A stretch of DNA of 64,000 nt from Patagioenas fasciata (GCF_037038585.1 NC_092521.1:74192898-74256897); one strand, 5' to 3'. Counted from the stretch's first letter, positions 36,951-48,819 are shown. The notes: a model not told the origin generated them from the letters alone. Translations and numbers: made by a program.

Positions 36951-37230
36951 AAGCCCACTGCTATCATTTTGGGTCCTTAAAATACTGTCTCCTGAGATAG
37001 TCTATGCCAAGGATGCACAGAGCATCTGGGCCAGTCATAATGGGTTGCTTTCACCAGTTCTTTCCTGTCAGACTCACTTCAGCTTCTAATACAGTCAACT
37101 GTTGGGATCCTTCAGTCACTCCAGAAATACTGATAGGCTGTGCCCCTTCGTGGTTTTATGGAATTAGGGTACATTGTACACTGGTGTCCACTAGAGCCTT
37201 GTACTCTTGTGGGTCTGACATGTCAGACCA
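36950..37230 (-). pseudogene. Provirus protease remnant
   Basis: On the - strand near 37170-37200 a segment reads ALVDTS followed by TLIP, resembling the aspartic protease active site (usually DTG or DSG). The frame is broken on both sides. Confidence 0.5.
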
Positions 37231-37299
37231 TTGAACCCACACAGTCCAGTAAACTTAGATGTCCATCTTCTCCCCCTGGATGGAGGCAGGGCCCCTCTA

Positions 37300-38420
37300 G
37301 TTCTGCTCATAGCATTTATTACTTGCTTTTTGCAAAAATAAATCAGAAGCCCCTTTAAGAGGATCAGATGCAAGATCAGCTCTTCTGCTCTTTCTGGAGA
37401 ACTGCCAACTGGAAACTGGAACAGCATTTTTCCTGGCTGAATCCCCTCTTGTGGTTTTTTTTTCCCTTGCAACCCATGTACTCATGCCTCTAGGGCTGAG
37501 GTAGGTTTTCCATCCCACATCTTCTTGTCTTCTCCATGTCACACAGAAAAAAACATAGGGTGCCCCATTTTGTATACCTTTTATATTCTCTCAGTCTTGA
37601 TTCATCCACCATTTGTTCTTCGCCTTCTTTCCAGGACATTACTGCCAATGAGCTGGCATATGACAATGACACACTCTGTAGAAACTTCTGCCACATGGGT
37701 TGTGTACACTGGACTTCATCTGGATCTGTGGGTAAATCATCGTTATTTGGATCACGATGAATCACCTCCAGCATGGCTAATTCCCTCATGTACTGGATAC
37801 CACTCTCCACGGTGGTCCACTTTACTGGGTGACAGGTAATATCTTCCTTGAAGGGATACTTTTCCTTCACACCTGGCAGAAGTTGCCTCCCGAGACTGAG
37901 ACCTTTTGTCTTTTTCCCAATCACCTTGTCAATGCCCTCTTCCCTGGACAGGGATCCCAGCTGCTTGGCTTCCCTGCCCTCTGATTCCAAGCTGCTGGCC
38001 CTGTTGTCCTGGCATTGAAGCAGCCAGGCAACAACACCAGGGTAGCAACTCAAATATTTTTGCGTATCTCGCACCTCACTCAGGGACAGGGATGAGGTGA
38101 TTATCTCTAGTTCTGCCTCCTCCTCTTGTTCTTGTGATGACACTAGTTCATCAACATCCCTCACCAAGTGCACTGATTTTTTTTGCATATTTCATTTTCT
38201 GTATACGGGCAACTGGTTGGTTCTCTGATTCAGCTGCAGTGCCTGTCATCTGGGTTTGAGTAGCTGCTGTGTTTAGCACGATGTTGCAAGTAGCCACAGT
38301 GCCTGTCTGTTTGTTATCCCTCTCTTTCCCCTGAGGGTACTGAGTGGCATTGAGCAGTGTTTGGTAGACAATGGCCAGGGCACAGCACAATGCACCAAGT
38401 TGTATGTCTTTGGAATAGCC
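37300..38420 (-). pseudogene. Provirus gag remnant
   Basis: The longest piece is a 232-codon - strand frame (37490-38188) with an acidic stretch (SSQEQEEEAELE) and a capsid-like helical region. Position between leader and protease gives the assignment; no zinc knuckle was found. A second piece continues in another frame near 38.15-38.4 kb. Confidence 0.6.
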
Positions 38421-38772
38421 AGGGCATTTTCATTTTAAATATTCTGTCACTGCATCAGGGTCCCATAGTTGTTCATGAGTGAAACTCCAGACCACTGAAG
38501 GTGAGAAATTCTCTAGACACCTGCCCATATTCTCCCATATGGTATGCCATCCATGAACATCCTGCCTCAAGGGAAAATCTCTAGGAAATCTTTTTGTAAT
38601 CTGTGATCTGCAGCACATTCAGGAGATATAGCAATAAGAGTATGCTAGATTGAATATACCTAGGGTGTTCGAAATTCTCAAAAACTGTTGTACCTATCCT
38701 GAAGGAGAAAGCAGAGGTGAAAGAGTGGGGCAAAGATACTCTTCCCCCCATCGCCCCCCAAATTAGATGCGA

Positions 38773-39024
38773 TTAGTAATCAATTTCAAGAGATGGTGTC
38801 TGAGGTACAGAAAATACAACAGCGTTGCATATAAATACCAGTCCAGCCACATGGCAAGTTGATATTACACAGGACAGCAATAAGGTAACTGTAATCCTTC
38901 TGCCCAAGGTGGTAAACAGCACTGTGGGGAATACATAAGGCATGTAAGAATTTGCATAACACAGCCATGTGGACAAACAAAGCAACATCATGACAACTAA
39001 CACAGTAAATATGTATTTTAACAC
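38773..39024 (-). other. Hydrophobic 83-codon frame in the provirus leader
   Basis: Right after the 5' LTR, the - strand carries a small frame rich in Leu, Val and Cys (MLKYIFTVLVVMMLLCLS and later VTLLLSCVIST), with two or three potential membrane segments. It could be chance, or a relic of an upstream leader ORF. No function is claimed. Confidence 0.35.
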
Positions 39025-39087
39025 ACTGTGGTTGGATCTGCTGTTATCCCAACCCCTTGTGCCCCATGTTAGGATGACAAAATGGAC

Positions 39088-39638
39088 TGTTGTGGTTTAG
39101 CCCCAACCAGCAACTAAAAAGCACATGCCCCTTGCTCACCTCTCCCCTGCCCCTGCTTGGATGGGGAGAAGAATCAAGAAACAAATGGCAAATTTCATGG
39201 GTTGGGATAAGAACAGTTTAACAGAATAGCAAAAGGAAAAAAATCCAATAGCAATAATAATAATGAAAGCATAAACAAAGCAAGGGGTACACAATGCAAT
39301 CTCTCACCATGTGGCAACACTGATGTGCAGCGTGTCTCTGAGAAGCCATTCCCCCAAGCAGCAGTCACAAACTCTGGACCACAGCTCATGCTAAAACCCC
39401 TAGCCCATCCTGAGTAGCAGCTCATGCTCAAAACACAATAGCACCGAGAAGAAAGAGTGCCCTGAACCAACACAATTTCCCCAGTAATAAGAGTTCCTCC
39501 CCCTAAGCCAGCCCCCAGTTTTGAACTAAGCATAACCTTATAGAATATCCTTTTGACAAGTTTTGAGTCAGGTGTCCTGGCTGTGTTGTGCCCACAGGTT
39601 CCCATGGAAATTAACCCTTTCTTGGCCAACTCAGCACA
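39088..39638 (-). repeat. Provirus 5' LTR
   Basis: Starts tgttgtggtttagcccc and ends tcagcaca on the + strand. It shares the first ~150 bp with the 33675 LTR and the region ggaaattaaccct near the right end. The primer-binding site should lie just left of 39088; I do not assign a tRNA with confidence. Confidence 0.8.
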
Positions 39639-40771
39639 CCGGCAAAAACAAGGAATATTCAAGCAACTGAGTGAGCCTTTCCACAAGACACTACTCTCAG
39701 CTACAGTATCAGAACTGTTGATAGCAACATTCTCTGTAACAGAACCAGTATGAAATCAAGCTATTCTGCTGTAGCACAATGCTGTAGGTTGGTAGACTGA
39801 AGAGGGCGGAAAATGCTGGCACTTGTTCCCTTTCTTTGTCACTAGTTTTTCTGAAGCAACATTATTTCATTCTCATGACTTGGGAAACAATGTTCATCCA
39901 TTGGTCCACACTGATAGAATTTTACAGATTTTACATGATCAAAACACTACAATCTAGGAGCCACAGAAGAATTACACCAGTTACAGCATTCTCGATGAGA
40001 CAGACCGGTATTTTAGATGTGAAATACCTAAGCAGGTCTGTCCAGGGAAAAAACCCAAAAAAGTCAGATTCTGATCAAAGGTATCCTAGGGTAAATGCAG
40101 GGTAATTCCACTGAAAGGAAATGGAGTTGCTTTGGGCTTATGAGGCTATAATTGAAATTAAGATCAGACTAATAAGTATTAGAAAAGAAATGCATAAGTT
40201 AAGGCAACACTAGACTGAACGTAAGAGGATTTTGGTGGAAATCCTCTCCATGGAAACCAGAACAGAGGAGGATGATGCTGCCTGTGTGAGCCTCAAACTG
40301 CTGCAGAACAGGGACGTGGGCAGGATGCACATCCAGACCCAGGAAAGGTGAAATGTTCCCAACAGCCCAGAATTAGACACAGGTCCCTCTACACATTTGA
40401 GGGAAAATGTTCCCAAAGCTGACATTTAATTAAACATTTTTCAGCCTATGAGTATCAAGTTTAGAAGACGCTGCTGTCCAGACACCAAAACTCCTTTTGG
40501 TAAAGAATTTAGGACAAGAGTTTCTTTAAAATGTTATGAATGCAGTAAAAATTACTTTATTTTTGTTTTTGAAGAAGTGCCATAAGTAAATCTTCCAATA
40601 AACAGCAGTGACAAGACCCATGGAAATGCATTTCCATGTGGCCAGCCCAGTACAGAAATCTGAAGTTCACAGTTCTAGTTTTTATGAAATTCTGGATGAT
40701 TTTAATATGTAATTAGTGAAGGCCACCTTAGTATTTAGTCTCTCGTACTGTCTTTTCCCCACGTGATAATT
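39639..40771. other. Intergenic with one ancient repeat
   Basis: Mostly unique sequence. The ancient repeat at 40057-40140 is the only identified element. Confidence 0.5.
40057..40140 (+). repeat. Ancient interspersed repeat, copy 3
   Basis: Shares gtcagattctgatcaaagg with the copies at 968 and 2134, then gggtaattccactgaaa and ggagttgct, the paired-arm pattern of an old amniote repeat. Confidence 0.55.
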
Positions 40772-42811
40772 ACAGAATCACAGAATCACAGAATTGGCTA
40801 GGTTGGAAAAGACCTCAGAGATCATCAAGTCCAACCCTTGGTCCAACTTCAGCCCATTTACTAGATCATGGCACTAAGAGCCATGTCCAATCTCAGTTTA
40901 AAAACCTCCAGGGACGGTGAGTCCACCACCTCCCTAGGCAGGCCATTCCAATGCCTGATCACTCTTTCCGTAAAGAACTTCTTCCTAATATCCAGCCTAA
41001 ACTTCCCCTGGCAGAGTTTAAGCCCATGTCCCCTTGTCCTATTGCTAACTGCCTGGGAGAAGAGACCAGTTCCCACCTGACTATAACTTCCCTTCAGGTA
41101 GTTATAGAGAGCAATGAGGTCACCTCTAAGCCTCCTCCTCTCCAGGCTGAACAACCCCAGCTCCCTCAGCCTCTCACCATAGGTCATGTGCTCAAGTCCC
41201 TTCACCAGTCTTGTTGCTCTTCTCTGGACCCGCTCCAGCACCTCAATATCCCTCCTGAACTGAGGGGCCCAGAACTGAACACAATACTCCAGGTGTGGCC
41301 TCACCAATGCAGAGTACAGGGGAAGGATCACTTCCCTTGTCCTGCTGACCACACTATTTTTGATACAGGCCAGGATACCATTGGCCTTCTTGGCCACCTG
41401 GGCACACTGTTGGCTCATGTTGAGCTTGCTGTCAATCAGTACCCCCAGGTCCCTTTCTGTCTGGCTGCTCTCCAGCCACTCTGTGCCCAGCCTGTAGCGC
41501 TGAAGGGGGTTGTTGTGGCCAAAGTGCAGGACCCGGCACTTGGCCTTGTTGAACTTCATCCCATTGGAATCAGCCCATTTTTCCAGTCTATCCAGATCTC
41601 TTTGCAGAGCCCTCCTGCCTTCCAGCAGGTCAACACTGCCCCCCAACTTGGTGTCATCAGCAAATTTGCTGATGGTGGTCTCAATCCCCTCATCTAAATC
41701 ATCAATAAAGATGTTAAACAGGACTGGACCCAACACTGACCCCTGGGGGACACCACTAGTGACTGGCCGCCAGCTAGATGCAGCCCCATTTACCAGCACT
41801 CTCTGGGCCCGGCCCTCCAGCCAGTTCTTAACCCAGCAGAGAGTGCACTTGTCCAAGCCATGGGCTATCAGCTTTTGAAGGAGTATATTATGGGAGACAG
41901 TGTCAAAGGCTTTGCTGAAGTCTAGATAGATCACATCTACAGCTTTCCCCTCATCCACTAGGTGGGTCACCTGATCATAAAAGGAAATCAGGTTGGTCAG
42001 ACAGGACCTGCCCCTCCTAAACCCATGCTGGCTGGGTCTGATCCCTGGTCCATCCTGGAGGTGCTGTGTGATTGCATTCAGGATGATCTGCTCCATCACC
42101 CTGCCAGGCACCGAGGTCAGGCTGACAGGCCTGTAGTTGCCAGGGTCAGCTTTGCAGCCCTTTTTGTGGATTGGGGTAACATTTGCCAGTTTCCAATCAT
42201 TTGGGACCTCCCCAGTGAGCCAAGACTGTTGGAAGATGATGGAGAGCGGCTTGGCGAGCTCTTCTGCTAGCTCCCTCATCACCCTAGGATGGATCCCGTC
42301 TGGTCCCATAGACTTATGAGGATCCAGATGGCTCAGTAAGCCACCAACTATTTCCTCTTGGAATACAAGGGGACTATTTGGCTTCCTATTCCTGTCAACC
42401 ATCTCCAGAGGCCAGTTATCCTGAGGGCCATCTGTTTGACTGGTAAATATTGAGGCAAAGTAGGTATTAAGTACCTCAGCTTTCTCCTCATCTTTGTTAA
42501 CTATATTTCCCTCAAAGTCCAGTAGAGAATGGAGGTTTTCCTTGCCCCTCCTTTTGTTATTAACATATTTAAAGAAGGACTTTTTATTATCCCTAACAGA
42601 ATTGGCCAAATTAACTTCAAACTGCACTTTTGTTTCCCTGATTTTTTTCCTGCACGATCTAGCTATTTTCCTAAATTCTTCATAGGTAGCCAGCCCTTTT
42701 TTCCACAGTCTGTAAACTCTCTTTTTATTTCTGATTTCCTTCAAAATCTCCCTGTTTAGCCAAGCCGGTTGTCTTCCCTGTCGGCTAGCCTTTCGGCGCA
42801 CTTCATTCATA
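40772..42811 (-). mobile_element. CR1 LINE, 5' truncated, long intact ORF2 part
   Basis: Three copies of the 8-bp terminal repeat (acagaatc, acagaatc, acagaatt) at 40772-40795 mark the 3' end on the - strand. A single open frame then runs from about 40861 to 42810 (649 codons) without a stop or shift. The element is cut at the 5' side near 42811, before the endonuclease. Compared with the other CR1 copies here it is by far the best preserved. Confidence 0.95.
40861..42810 (-). CDS. CR1 ORF2 reverse transcriptase (truncated, open frame)
   Basis: 649-codon frame of a non-LTR retrotransposon. Residues about 1-90 are the linker, then the reverse transcriptase: [73 protein letters not shown] and the catalytic [10 protein letters not shown]. 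The C-terminal part has [30 protein letters not shown] and [20 protein letters not shown]. The first Met is internal to the full protein, so this is not a native start. The endonuclease needed for target cutting is missing. Sequence is shared with hundreds of genomic copies, so expression from this one cannot be inferred. Confidence 0.9.
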   Translation of the reverse strand: MNEVRRKASRQGRQPAWLNREILKEIRNKKRVYRLWKKGLATYEEFRKIARSCRKKIRETKVQFEVNLANSVRDNKKSFFKYVNNKRRGKENLHSLLDFEGNIVNKDEEKAEVLNTYFASIFTSQTDGPQDNWPLEMVDRNRKPNSPLVFQEEIVGGLLSHLDPHKSMGPDGIHPRVMRELAEELAKPLSIIFQQSWLTGEVPNDWKLANVTPIHKKGCKADPGNYRPVSLTSVPGRVMEQIILNAITQHLQDGPGIRPSQHGFRRGRSCLTNLISFYDQVTHLVDEGKAVDVIYLDFSKAFDTVSHNILLQKLIAHGLDKCTLCWVKNWLEGRAQRVLVNGAASSWRPVTSGVPQGSVLGPVLFNIFIDDLDEGIETTISKFADDTKLGGSVDLLEGRRALQRDLDRLEKWADSNGMKFNKAKCRVLHFGHNNPLQRYRLGTEWLESSQTERDLGVLIDSKLNMSQQCAQVAKKANGILACIKNSVVSRTREVILPLYSALVRPHLEYCVQFWAPQFRRDIEVLERVQRRATRLVKGLEHMTYGERLRELGLFSLERRRLRGDLIALYNYLKGSYSQVGTGLFSQAVSNRTRGHGLKLCQGKFRLDIRKKFFTERVIRHWNGLPREVVDSPSLEVFKLRLDMALSAMI

Positions 42812-44017
42812 GAGTAGTAACGTTAGGTCATCTGAAAATAAAATCTGGGCTATGTAATGAACTCAAGAACAAAAGTGTTGAAAATGATATTTTTGAAAGA
42901 AGAGCGCAACTGCAGTTTCTGTTCTGTAGCTTTGCAACATGTCTGTAAGTTAGAAATACTGTATTTATGAATAGTTAATATGTGAACTTGGATTTATTGT
43001 GCCTTTTTTGTAAAAGCCAATACAGTCTGTACCGATTAACATTGTTTAATGTTAAAAATAATTATAGAATCACAGGATTGTACTTTAGCAGAGTATCCAC
43101 ATCTCAAGGCAGACAATGCAGGTACGAGAGATGGAAGGAAAAAAGTAACTTTTCCGTAGCCATACATATTTTTTTAAATTAGTAGAGTGCTAGTACAATA
43201 CTTATATTCTTAATAATAATGACAGATTATTAGATTTTATTACTGATGGTGAAATATCGAAAATATGTGGATTTATGAAAGTATTCTTAGTATATTATAC
43301 TCTGAGCTGCATTATAATTATTTAGCAGCTAATTTTCTCTTGCCTTTGCATACAAGATTCTGCTCATGGTTGTTGTTTTCTGTTGTTGTCTCCTGTAAGG
43401 ATACCACATTTGATGAGTAATACATTGCAGATGCCTTACAACAGCAGTCTAAACCTTGAGACATGTAAACTTGAATTGCTGAAATACAGGAACAAATGAA
43501 AGATAAGACTGAGAACTCTGAAGATCAGGGTGGCAGGGCCAGATTTAATAACAATGACAACGACAATGACAACAACAACAACAACAACAATAATTTCTAC
43601 AGAGCATATGTAGAGTCTGTATGACCTAAACGGAAAAATAATCAGACATTTAGTGTCTTTTTATTATAATTTGTGAGCTGTTAAGTTCCTTTAAAATCTG
43701 CATGCAAAGCATATTAAACACACATGATAGTTTTAATTTGCAGCATTAATAAATGGAAAAAAAATATGACTATTGTCTGTCTTTGCTATTAACCAAGCTT
43801 TTCCCATTTTATTCATCCAGATGCACCCTAAGGGGACCAACTTTACCATTCGGGACATGTCAGTGTCCTGCTTTTCACCTTCAGTGATTTTTTCTCAATG
43901 TGTTCTTCAAAGGAATTACTCTGTAAATGAGAGTTTTTGTGGGAAGATTCCACCTCAGCAACATGATTCTGAAAAATGCCTGGCCATAACAGGGGTCGAA
44001 GTCCACTGTGACAAACA
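42812..44017. other. Intergenic, unique with a short microsatellite
   Basis: AT-rich unique sequence. The only structured part is the AAC/GACAA repeat at 43548-43594. Confidence 0.5.
43548..43594. repeat. (AAC)n-type microsatellite
   Basis: Imperfect acaatgacaacgacaatgac followed by seven aac units and aataat. Confidence 0.9.
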
Positions 44018-44022
44018 GAGTA

Positions 44023-44746
44023 TGTGAATTTGGTTATGCCTTAAATGATTTGTTTTGCATCTTCTAGTCAGCAGGAAGAGAGAAGTGCTGTGGAGGCAGA
44101 ACGGAATCCTTTCCTTGACACCCACTCCTTCATTACAAAACGTAGGAACCGACCTTGAAATGAAGGCACTAACCACGTTTGTACAAAAGCAGGGTTGTAC
44201 AGCAGTCACGTTTGGCAGGAGGAATCACGTTTTGCAGGGGGAATCACAAACCATTAGAGATCCCTAGAGCACCAAGTGACTCACATCTGGGACCACTGGC
44301 TCATTTCTGGGACCATTGACTCACTTCTGGAACAACCTAAGACTAGAACTGCTCAAGTATCCTTAATTAGCATGAGAAGAAAGAGGAGGAAGAAGATGAG
44401 CCACTGTCTTCTATTTTGGATGCAGATGAAGGTATTTAAAACACTGGGGAGACTGAGAATATGCCCTGCACCTGAGGACAACAGAGGGTGTCACTGGATC
44501 CTTGGGGTGGTGATATCTTTACTATTCTCTCCTCTTTTCTATCTATCTCTCTGTTTCTAACTTCATTCTCAGTACATAAAGGTTTCTTTTTCCTTACAAG
44601 TTACGTTGTTGAAATCTTGTTAGGTTTTCGGATATAGTTACTAGTTTTGCCAAGCCACTATCTGCTGTAATTCTGCTGAGTTTTAAGTAAATTTATTATT
44701 TGATTGAACCTCTCGAGTAATTGTCATGACTCCTGGTAACCACACA
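44023..44746 (+). mobile_element. Probable solo LTR, + strand
   Basis: Starts tgtgaattt and ends ggtaaccacaca, with the flanks gagta (44018-44022) and aagta (44747-44751), a 5-bp duplication with one change. A TATA-like tatttaaaa near 44430 and an ataaag signal near 44577 fit a U3-R-U5 order on the + strand. It contains the 20-bp triple repeat. Boundaries are my best reading and not secure. Confidence 0.45.
44277..44336 (+). repeat. 20-bp tandem repeat, 3 copies
   Basis: Units tgactcacatctgggaccac, tggctcatttctgggaccat and tgactcacttctggaacaac at 44277, 44297 and 44317. Two units contain tgactca, the AP-1 core, as is common in LTR enhancers. Confidence 0.9.
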
Positions 44747-44751
44747 AAGTA

Positions 44752-45387
44752 TTAAAACGTTAACCTTGCCCTCACCCCACTGAGTGCAGCAGGACACCCA
44801 CCCTTGGGTAAAGTTCTGCACAGTCCTGCAGCTGGATCTACCACTGGAACGGGCTGCCCAGCTCCAGCTTTGGTTTCCAGCTCAGGTGCCCTCGGGCAGA
44901 ACAAGGCAGCGTCCCATTTCATCAGCCCTGCCTGGTTGCAGCCGATGTCCCCGAGGGGACCTCAAGCTGCAGGCGCCTTCACTCCCTGCCCCTGTCCCAC
45001 CCCAGGGAAATCAGGTGAGGACAACTCGGTGCAAACTCCATGGCAGCAGTGTTAGGAGCTATAAATGTTTGCTCGGTTGGGTCTTAGATGACACCTTGCT
45101 TAGCAGCACAGACAGTTTAATATGCTGTCTGCACTAATGGTATAACAAGCTTGACGTCTAACAAAAACCTGACAGTAGCTGTAAGAAATGTTTCTCATGG
45201 GAAATTAAAAGTTCGCCCACACAGAAGTGACTATGTTAATACCAGAGGTGTAACTGCAGTGTAGCGTGCTAATTTGCGTCTAGGTTGGTGCTTTAATCTC
45301 AATGTGCGTTGGTGTGATCCAGCCAGGGACTCCACGACCAGATTTAGCTCATAGGAGACATCCCGCTGGGCCACCATCTTTTTCCCT
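44752..45387. other. Intergenic, GC-rich patch, no gene assigned
   Basis: From 44780 to 45060 the sequence is clearly richer in GC, with open frames in two frames (117 and 83 codons) but no recognised protein or splice structure. It could be part of an older retroelement. Confidence 0.4.
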
Positions 45388-45392
45388 GTGAG

Positions 45393-46055
45393 TGTCGAAG
45401 GTTAGGATTGCGGGGTGACAATCAAACCCTGGCAGATGTATTGTTAACCTCCTCTCCCCCCCACTTCCCCCTTTTGCCCCTCCCTCTCCCCCCTTCCCAC
45501 TCAGGACAGGCGATCGGGAGGGAAAGAAGGACAGAGAGAAGAGAGTTGGAAAAGTTAAAGATGTTTTACTAATGCTACTGATAAGAATAGAGAAAATAAC
45601 ACAAAATATACAAAACCAATCTTGTAAGTCTCAGCAACTGCAGAGCCAGCACCCAAAGTCCTGGATTAGACTCTGTAGCCAACCGGAGCTGGATTCAGTC
45701 TCTCACTAGGCCTCAGTTCGCAGGGACAACCAGCAAGGTCCTCTCCTAATGTTGGCCATAAGCAGAAAGGAAGGAAAAAGGCAAAAAAGGGCCGAGATCC
45801 TCGTGATCTCCCACTTTTATATGAAGTATTCACATGAATGGAATGTTATACACCATTGGTCAGTCTCTCGGTCATCAGTTTCTTGTTGCCCCTCTCGCGA
45901 GATGTCCATCTGTGCTAATCAATAAGTTTGCATTCCATTGCTAGGTTTAACCAAAACATGTGTCTGGTTCTCCAGGAAAATGCAGCTAATATGAAGGCTT
46001 TAGCTGACAGGCAAATTCACTAAAAGAGAAACTTGTTTTTAACAAAACCAGGACA
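45393..46055 (-). mobile_element. Solo LTR with perfect 5-bp target duplication, - strand
   Basis: The 663-bp element starts tgtcgaagg and ends aaaccaggaca. The duplication gtgag lies at 45388-45392 and 46056-46060. On the - strand there is a TATA box (catataaaagtg, near 45820). A C-rich tract near 45455-45500 and the aaagatgttttac stretch are typical of ERVL-like avian LTRs. Confidence 0.88.
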
Positions 46056-46171
46056 GTGAGGCATCATTTTACTCATCTCGTCCGTCTGCCAGAGAGTCAG
46101 CTGCTGCTGCTGAGACCTTGAGCAGAGCTGTTCTCCCAAGAAGGTCTGCTGAGCAGCTGTTGTTCCCAAGG

Positions 46172-46612
46172 ATCACAAAATCACAGAATCACAGTCTGTT
46201 AGGGATTGGAAGAGACCTCAAAAGATCGTCTATTCCAATCCCCCCACCAGAGCAGGAACACCTAGATGAGGTTACACAGGAAGTCAGGTTTTGAATGTCT
46301 CCAGAGAAGGAGAATCCATAACTTTCCTGGGCAGCCCTGTTCCAGTGCTCTGTCACCCTCACTGTGAAGAAGTTCCCTCTCATATTTAAGTGGAACCTCT
46401 TGTGTTCCAACTTGAACCCATTAACCCTTGTCCTACTGTTACTTGTCACCGAGAAGAGCCTGGCTCCATCCTCGTGACACTCACCCTTTACATATTTGTA
46501 AACATTAATGAGGTCACTCCTCAGTCTCCTCCAAGCTAAAGAGACCCAGCTCCCTCAGCCTTTCCTCACAAGGGAGATGCTCCACTCCCTTAATCATCTT
46601 CATGGAATCACA
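46172..46612 (-). mobile_element. CR1 LINE 3' fragment
   Basis: The left end has two terminal repeats (atcacaaa, atcacaga) and the tail ggattggaagagacctc. The - strand reads [16 protein letters not shown] and [17 protein letters not shown], the CR1 C-terminus, in two frames. It belongs to a different CR1 subfamily from the 40772 copy, judged by the tail. Confidence 0.88.
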
Positions 46613-47837
46613 GAATGTGCTCAAGGGCCTGGTGTCTTCAGCAACTCTGAAGAATTCTTTCTCTGGAGAAATCAGCCCAGTGGTTTCTTCAGTCACGAAA
46701 ACTGCCTACAGTACCAACCACAAACAGGCATGGCTTATGCTGCCCAGACAACTCGGTCAAACATTAGCCAAGTGATCACTCAGAAAGTTAACTAATTACC
46801 CAGCACGTAGGAGTTCTGTCTTCTGGGACTTCTGTCAAGTGGGTGAGGAGAAGGTCCCTGCACCACCGGGGTAAGAGCAGTGCAAGGTGTTCAACACTCT
46901 TACGGTAGCATTAATGACTTCTACTTGTGAGGCAACATGAGGAGAGCAATTAATGCCATTTGCTATCAAGAAAAACTCAAATTGAGATTCTTGAATTAGT
47001 TGGACTCAGCTCCTATTAACTACCTGTTGTGTATCTACATTCCAATGCATTTTCAGGATCTTCTGGCTGGGAGACTGCTCATAGCTGCTCGTTTACTCTG
47101 CTAGAAATATTCCTGAGACTGATGATCTGTTTCAAGACAAATGCACTGTATTTTCACCTCTTTTCCTGTCCTCAGTGTAATATTACAACCTGAGACATAA
47201 GGTAGCATTAATCTTTAAAAATCCAGTCTTTGTTACATAGGACCTTATAGAGATGTCTGTCTGGTTTTCACAGCTCCCCAAAAAAACTTTTTAAAAACTG
47301 AAGTCCACCCAACAAACCGAAAATAGTCCTTAATAAAATACCAGTAATGAGGCATTAATACTGTATGATTTTAAGCGACCAAACAAGGCAACATAACTTT
47401 GACTACACTTGGGCTTTCCTTAAGAAACTGGGTGGACTTCTTTGGGAAAAGATCTCCATCTGGTGGCAGCCTATAAAAAAGATCAGGTCAACACTACAGG
47501 TGTATTACTTCTCCTTGAAAATTCAGAAATTCAGTGCATTTGTTGTTGATAATTTTTTCTCCATGAATTTCTAAACCTTATATATGATAGATTGAGCAAG
47601 GAATTTTTTAGTCTCGCTATGTCTATCCTAAATATATGTCTAGCAAAAGCACTTGAGCTCATCTGGCTCAATTGTTTCAGTCTAATCACAGAACCTGAGA
47701 AAAAACTAGCTGTTACCTCCAGTCATGCCCAGGGGAAGAAATTGCAGTTGTTCTCCTTTCTCCCAGAACCCAGAGTGAGGAATCACTGTTTCATCTCCCT
47801 GTCAGCCAAAAAGCACATTCAGTATCACCTCATCTAG
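46613..47837. other. Intergenic, no recognised element
   Basis: Unique sequence between two CR1 fragments. Small frames only. Confidence 0.45.
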
Positions 47838-47922
47838 GTGTTCCTGCTCCGGCAGGGGGATTGGATTAAGTGATCTTCTGAGGTCCCTTCCAGTCCCTAA
47901 CATTTTGTGATTCTGTGATCTT
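47838..47922 (+). mobile_element. Short CR1 3' tail, + strand
   Basis: The tail ggattggattaagtgatctt followed by ctgaggtcccttccagtccc and the terminal gtgattctgtgat is the sense 3' end of a CR1 copy, opposite in orientation to its neighbours. Confidence 0.85.
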
Positions 47923-48231
47923 GTCAGCATCCCTGCAGTTGTCATTCACTTTCTTCTTCCTTCAGCTTCTGAAAGAGAACAATATGGCCTTTTGCTTGCT
48001 GCTGCAACTTTCTCCACAAGAAAACAATCTCATATTCCTCTAGAACAGGTAACGTGCCTTGGCAATATGAATACAAGACATATCTTACCTTCTCTGAGTC
48101 TTATAACTCTCAGAAAATATATTCTGAAGACAGAAATTATTAAATTATTGTAACACCAGTGCACAGTTAGTTGTAAAACTATATTCCAAGTGCAGTTATA
48201 GACAAATATCAAGGCCACATCAAAGAACATT

Positions 48232-48815
48232 TCATAGAATCATAGAATTATTTAGGTTGGAAAAGACCTTCAAGATCATCCAGTTAAGCTAGCACTATCA
48301 CTAAAACACATCACTAAGTACCTAATTTACATGTCTTTTAAACACCTTCAGGGATGGTGACTCAACCACTTCCCTGGGCAGCCTGTTCCAGTGCCTGAAA
48401 ACCCTTTCTGTGAAGAATTTTTTCCTAATATCCAACCTAAACCTCCCCTGGCACAACTTGAGGCCATTTCCTCTCACCCTATCACTTGCTACTTGGGAGA
48501 AGAGACCAACACCCTCCATGCTACAACCTCCTTTCAGGTAGTTGTAGACAGCGATCAGGTCTCCCCTCAGCCTCCTTTCTCCAGGCTAAGCAGCCCCAGT
48601 TCCCTCAGCCGCTCCTCATCAGACTTGTGCTCCAGACCCCTCATCAGCTTTGTTAGTTTTCTTTGGATGCACTCCAGCACCTCAACATCTTTCTTGTAGC
48701 TAGGGGCCCAAAACTGAACATAGTAATTGAGGTGCAGCTTTACCAGTGCTGAGTACAGGAGGATGATCACTTCCCTAGTCCTGATGGCCACACTATTTCT
48801 GATACAACACACTAG
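48232..48815 (-). mobile_element. CR1 LINE 3' fragment
   Basis: Begins with the terminal repeat (tcatagaatcatagaatt) and the tail ggttggaaaagaccttcaag. The - strand frames 48322-48519 and 48567-48812 hold [20 protein letters not shown] and [18 protein letters not shown]. Similar in subfamily to the 21313 copy. Confidence 0.92.
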
Positions 48816-48819
48816 GGTC

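Larger units (their letters stand above)
33675..39638 (-). mobile_element. Endogenous retrovirus, ERVL-like, env-less and decayed
   Basis: The order on the - strand is 5' LTR (39088-39638), leader (about 38.4-39.09 kb), gag (37.3-38.4 kb), protease (about 37.0-37.2 kb), reverse transcriptase (35.95-36.9 kb), RNase H (35.2-35.9 kb), integrase (34.3-35.2 kb) and 3' LTR (33675-34275). No env lies between integrase and the 3' LTR, as in ERVL elements. Flanks ttggc and ccggc could be a mutated 5-bp duplication. Frames are broken by stops and shifts, and the LTRs differ by many substitutions and gaps, so the insertion is old and cannot replicate. Class is inferred from the missing env and gene order. 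Confidence 0.85.

Noticed and set aside
40951-41697. 248-codon + strand open frame
   Set aside because: It is the mirror of the CR1 reverse transcriptase frame on the - strand and has no similarity of its own.
44784-45137. 117-codon frame in a GC-rich patch
   Set aside because: An overlapping frame is equally open, with no similarity or splice sites; composition explains it.
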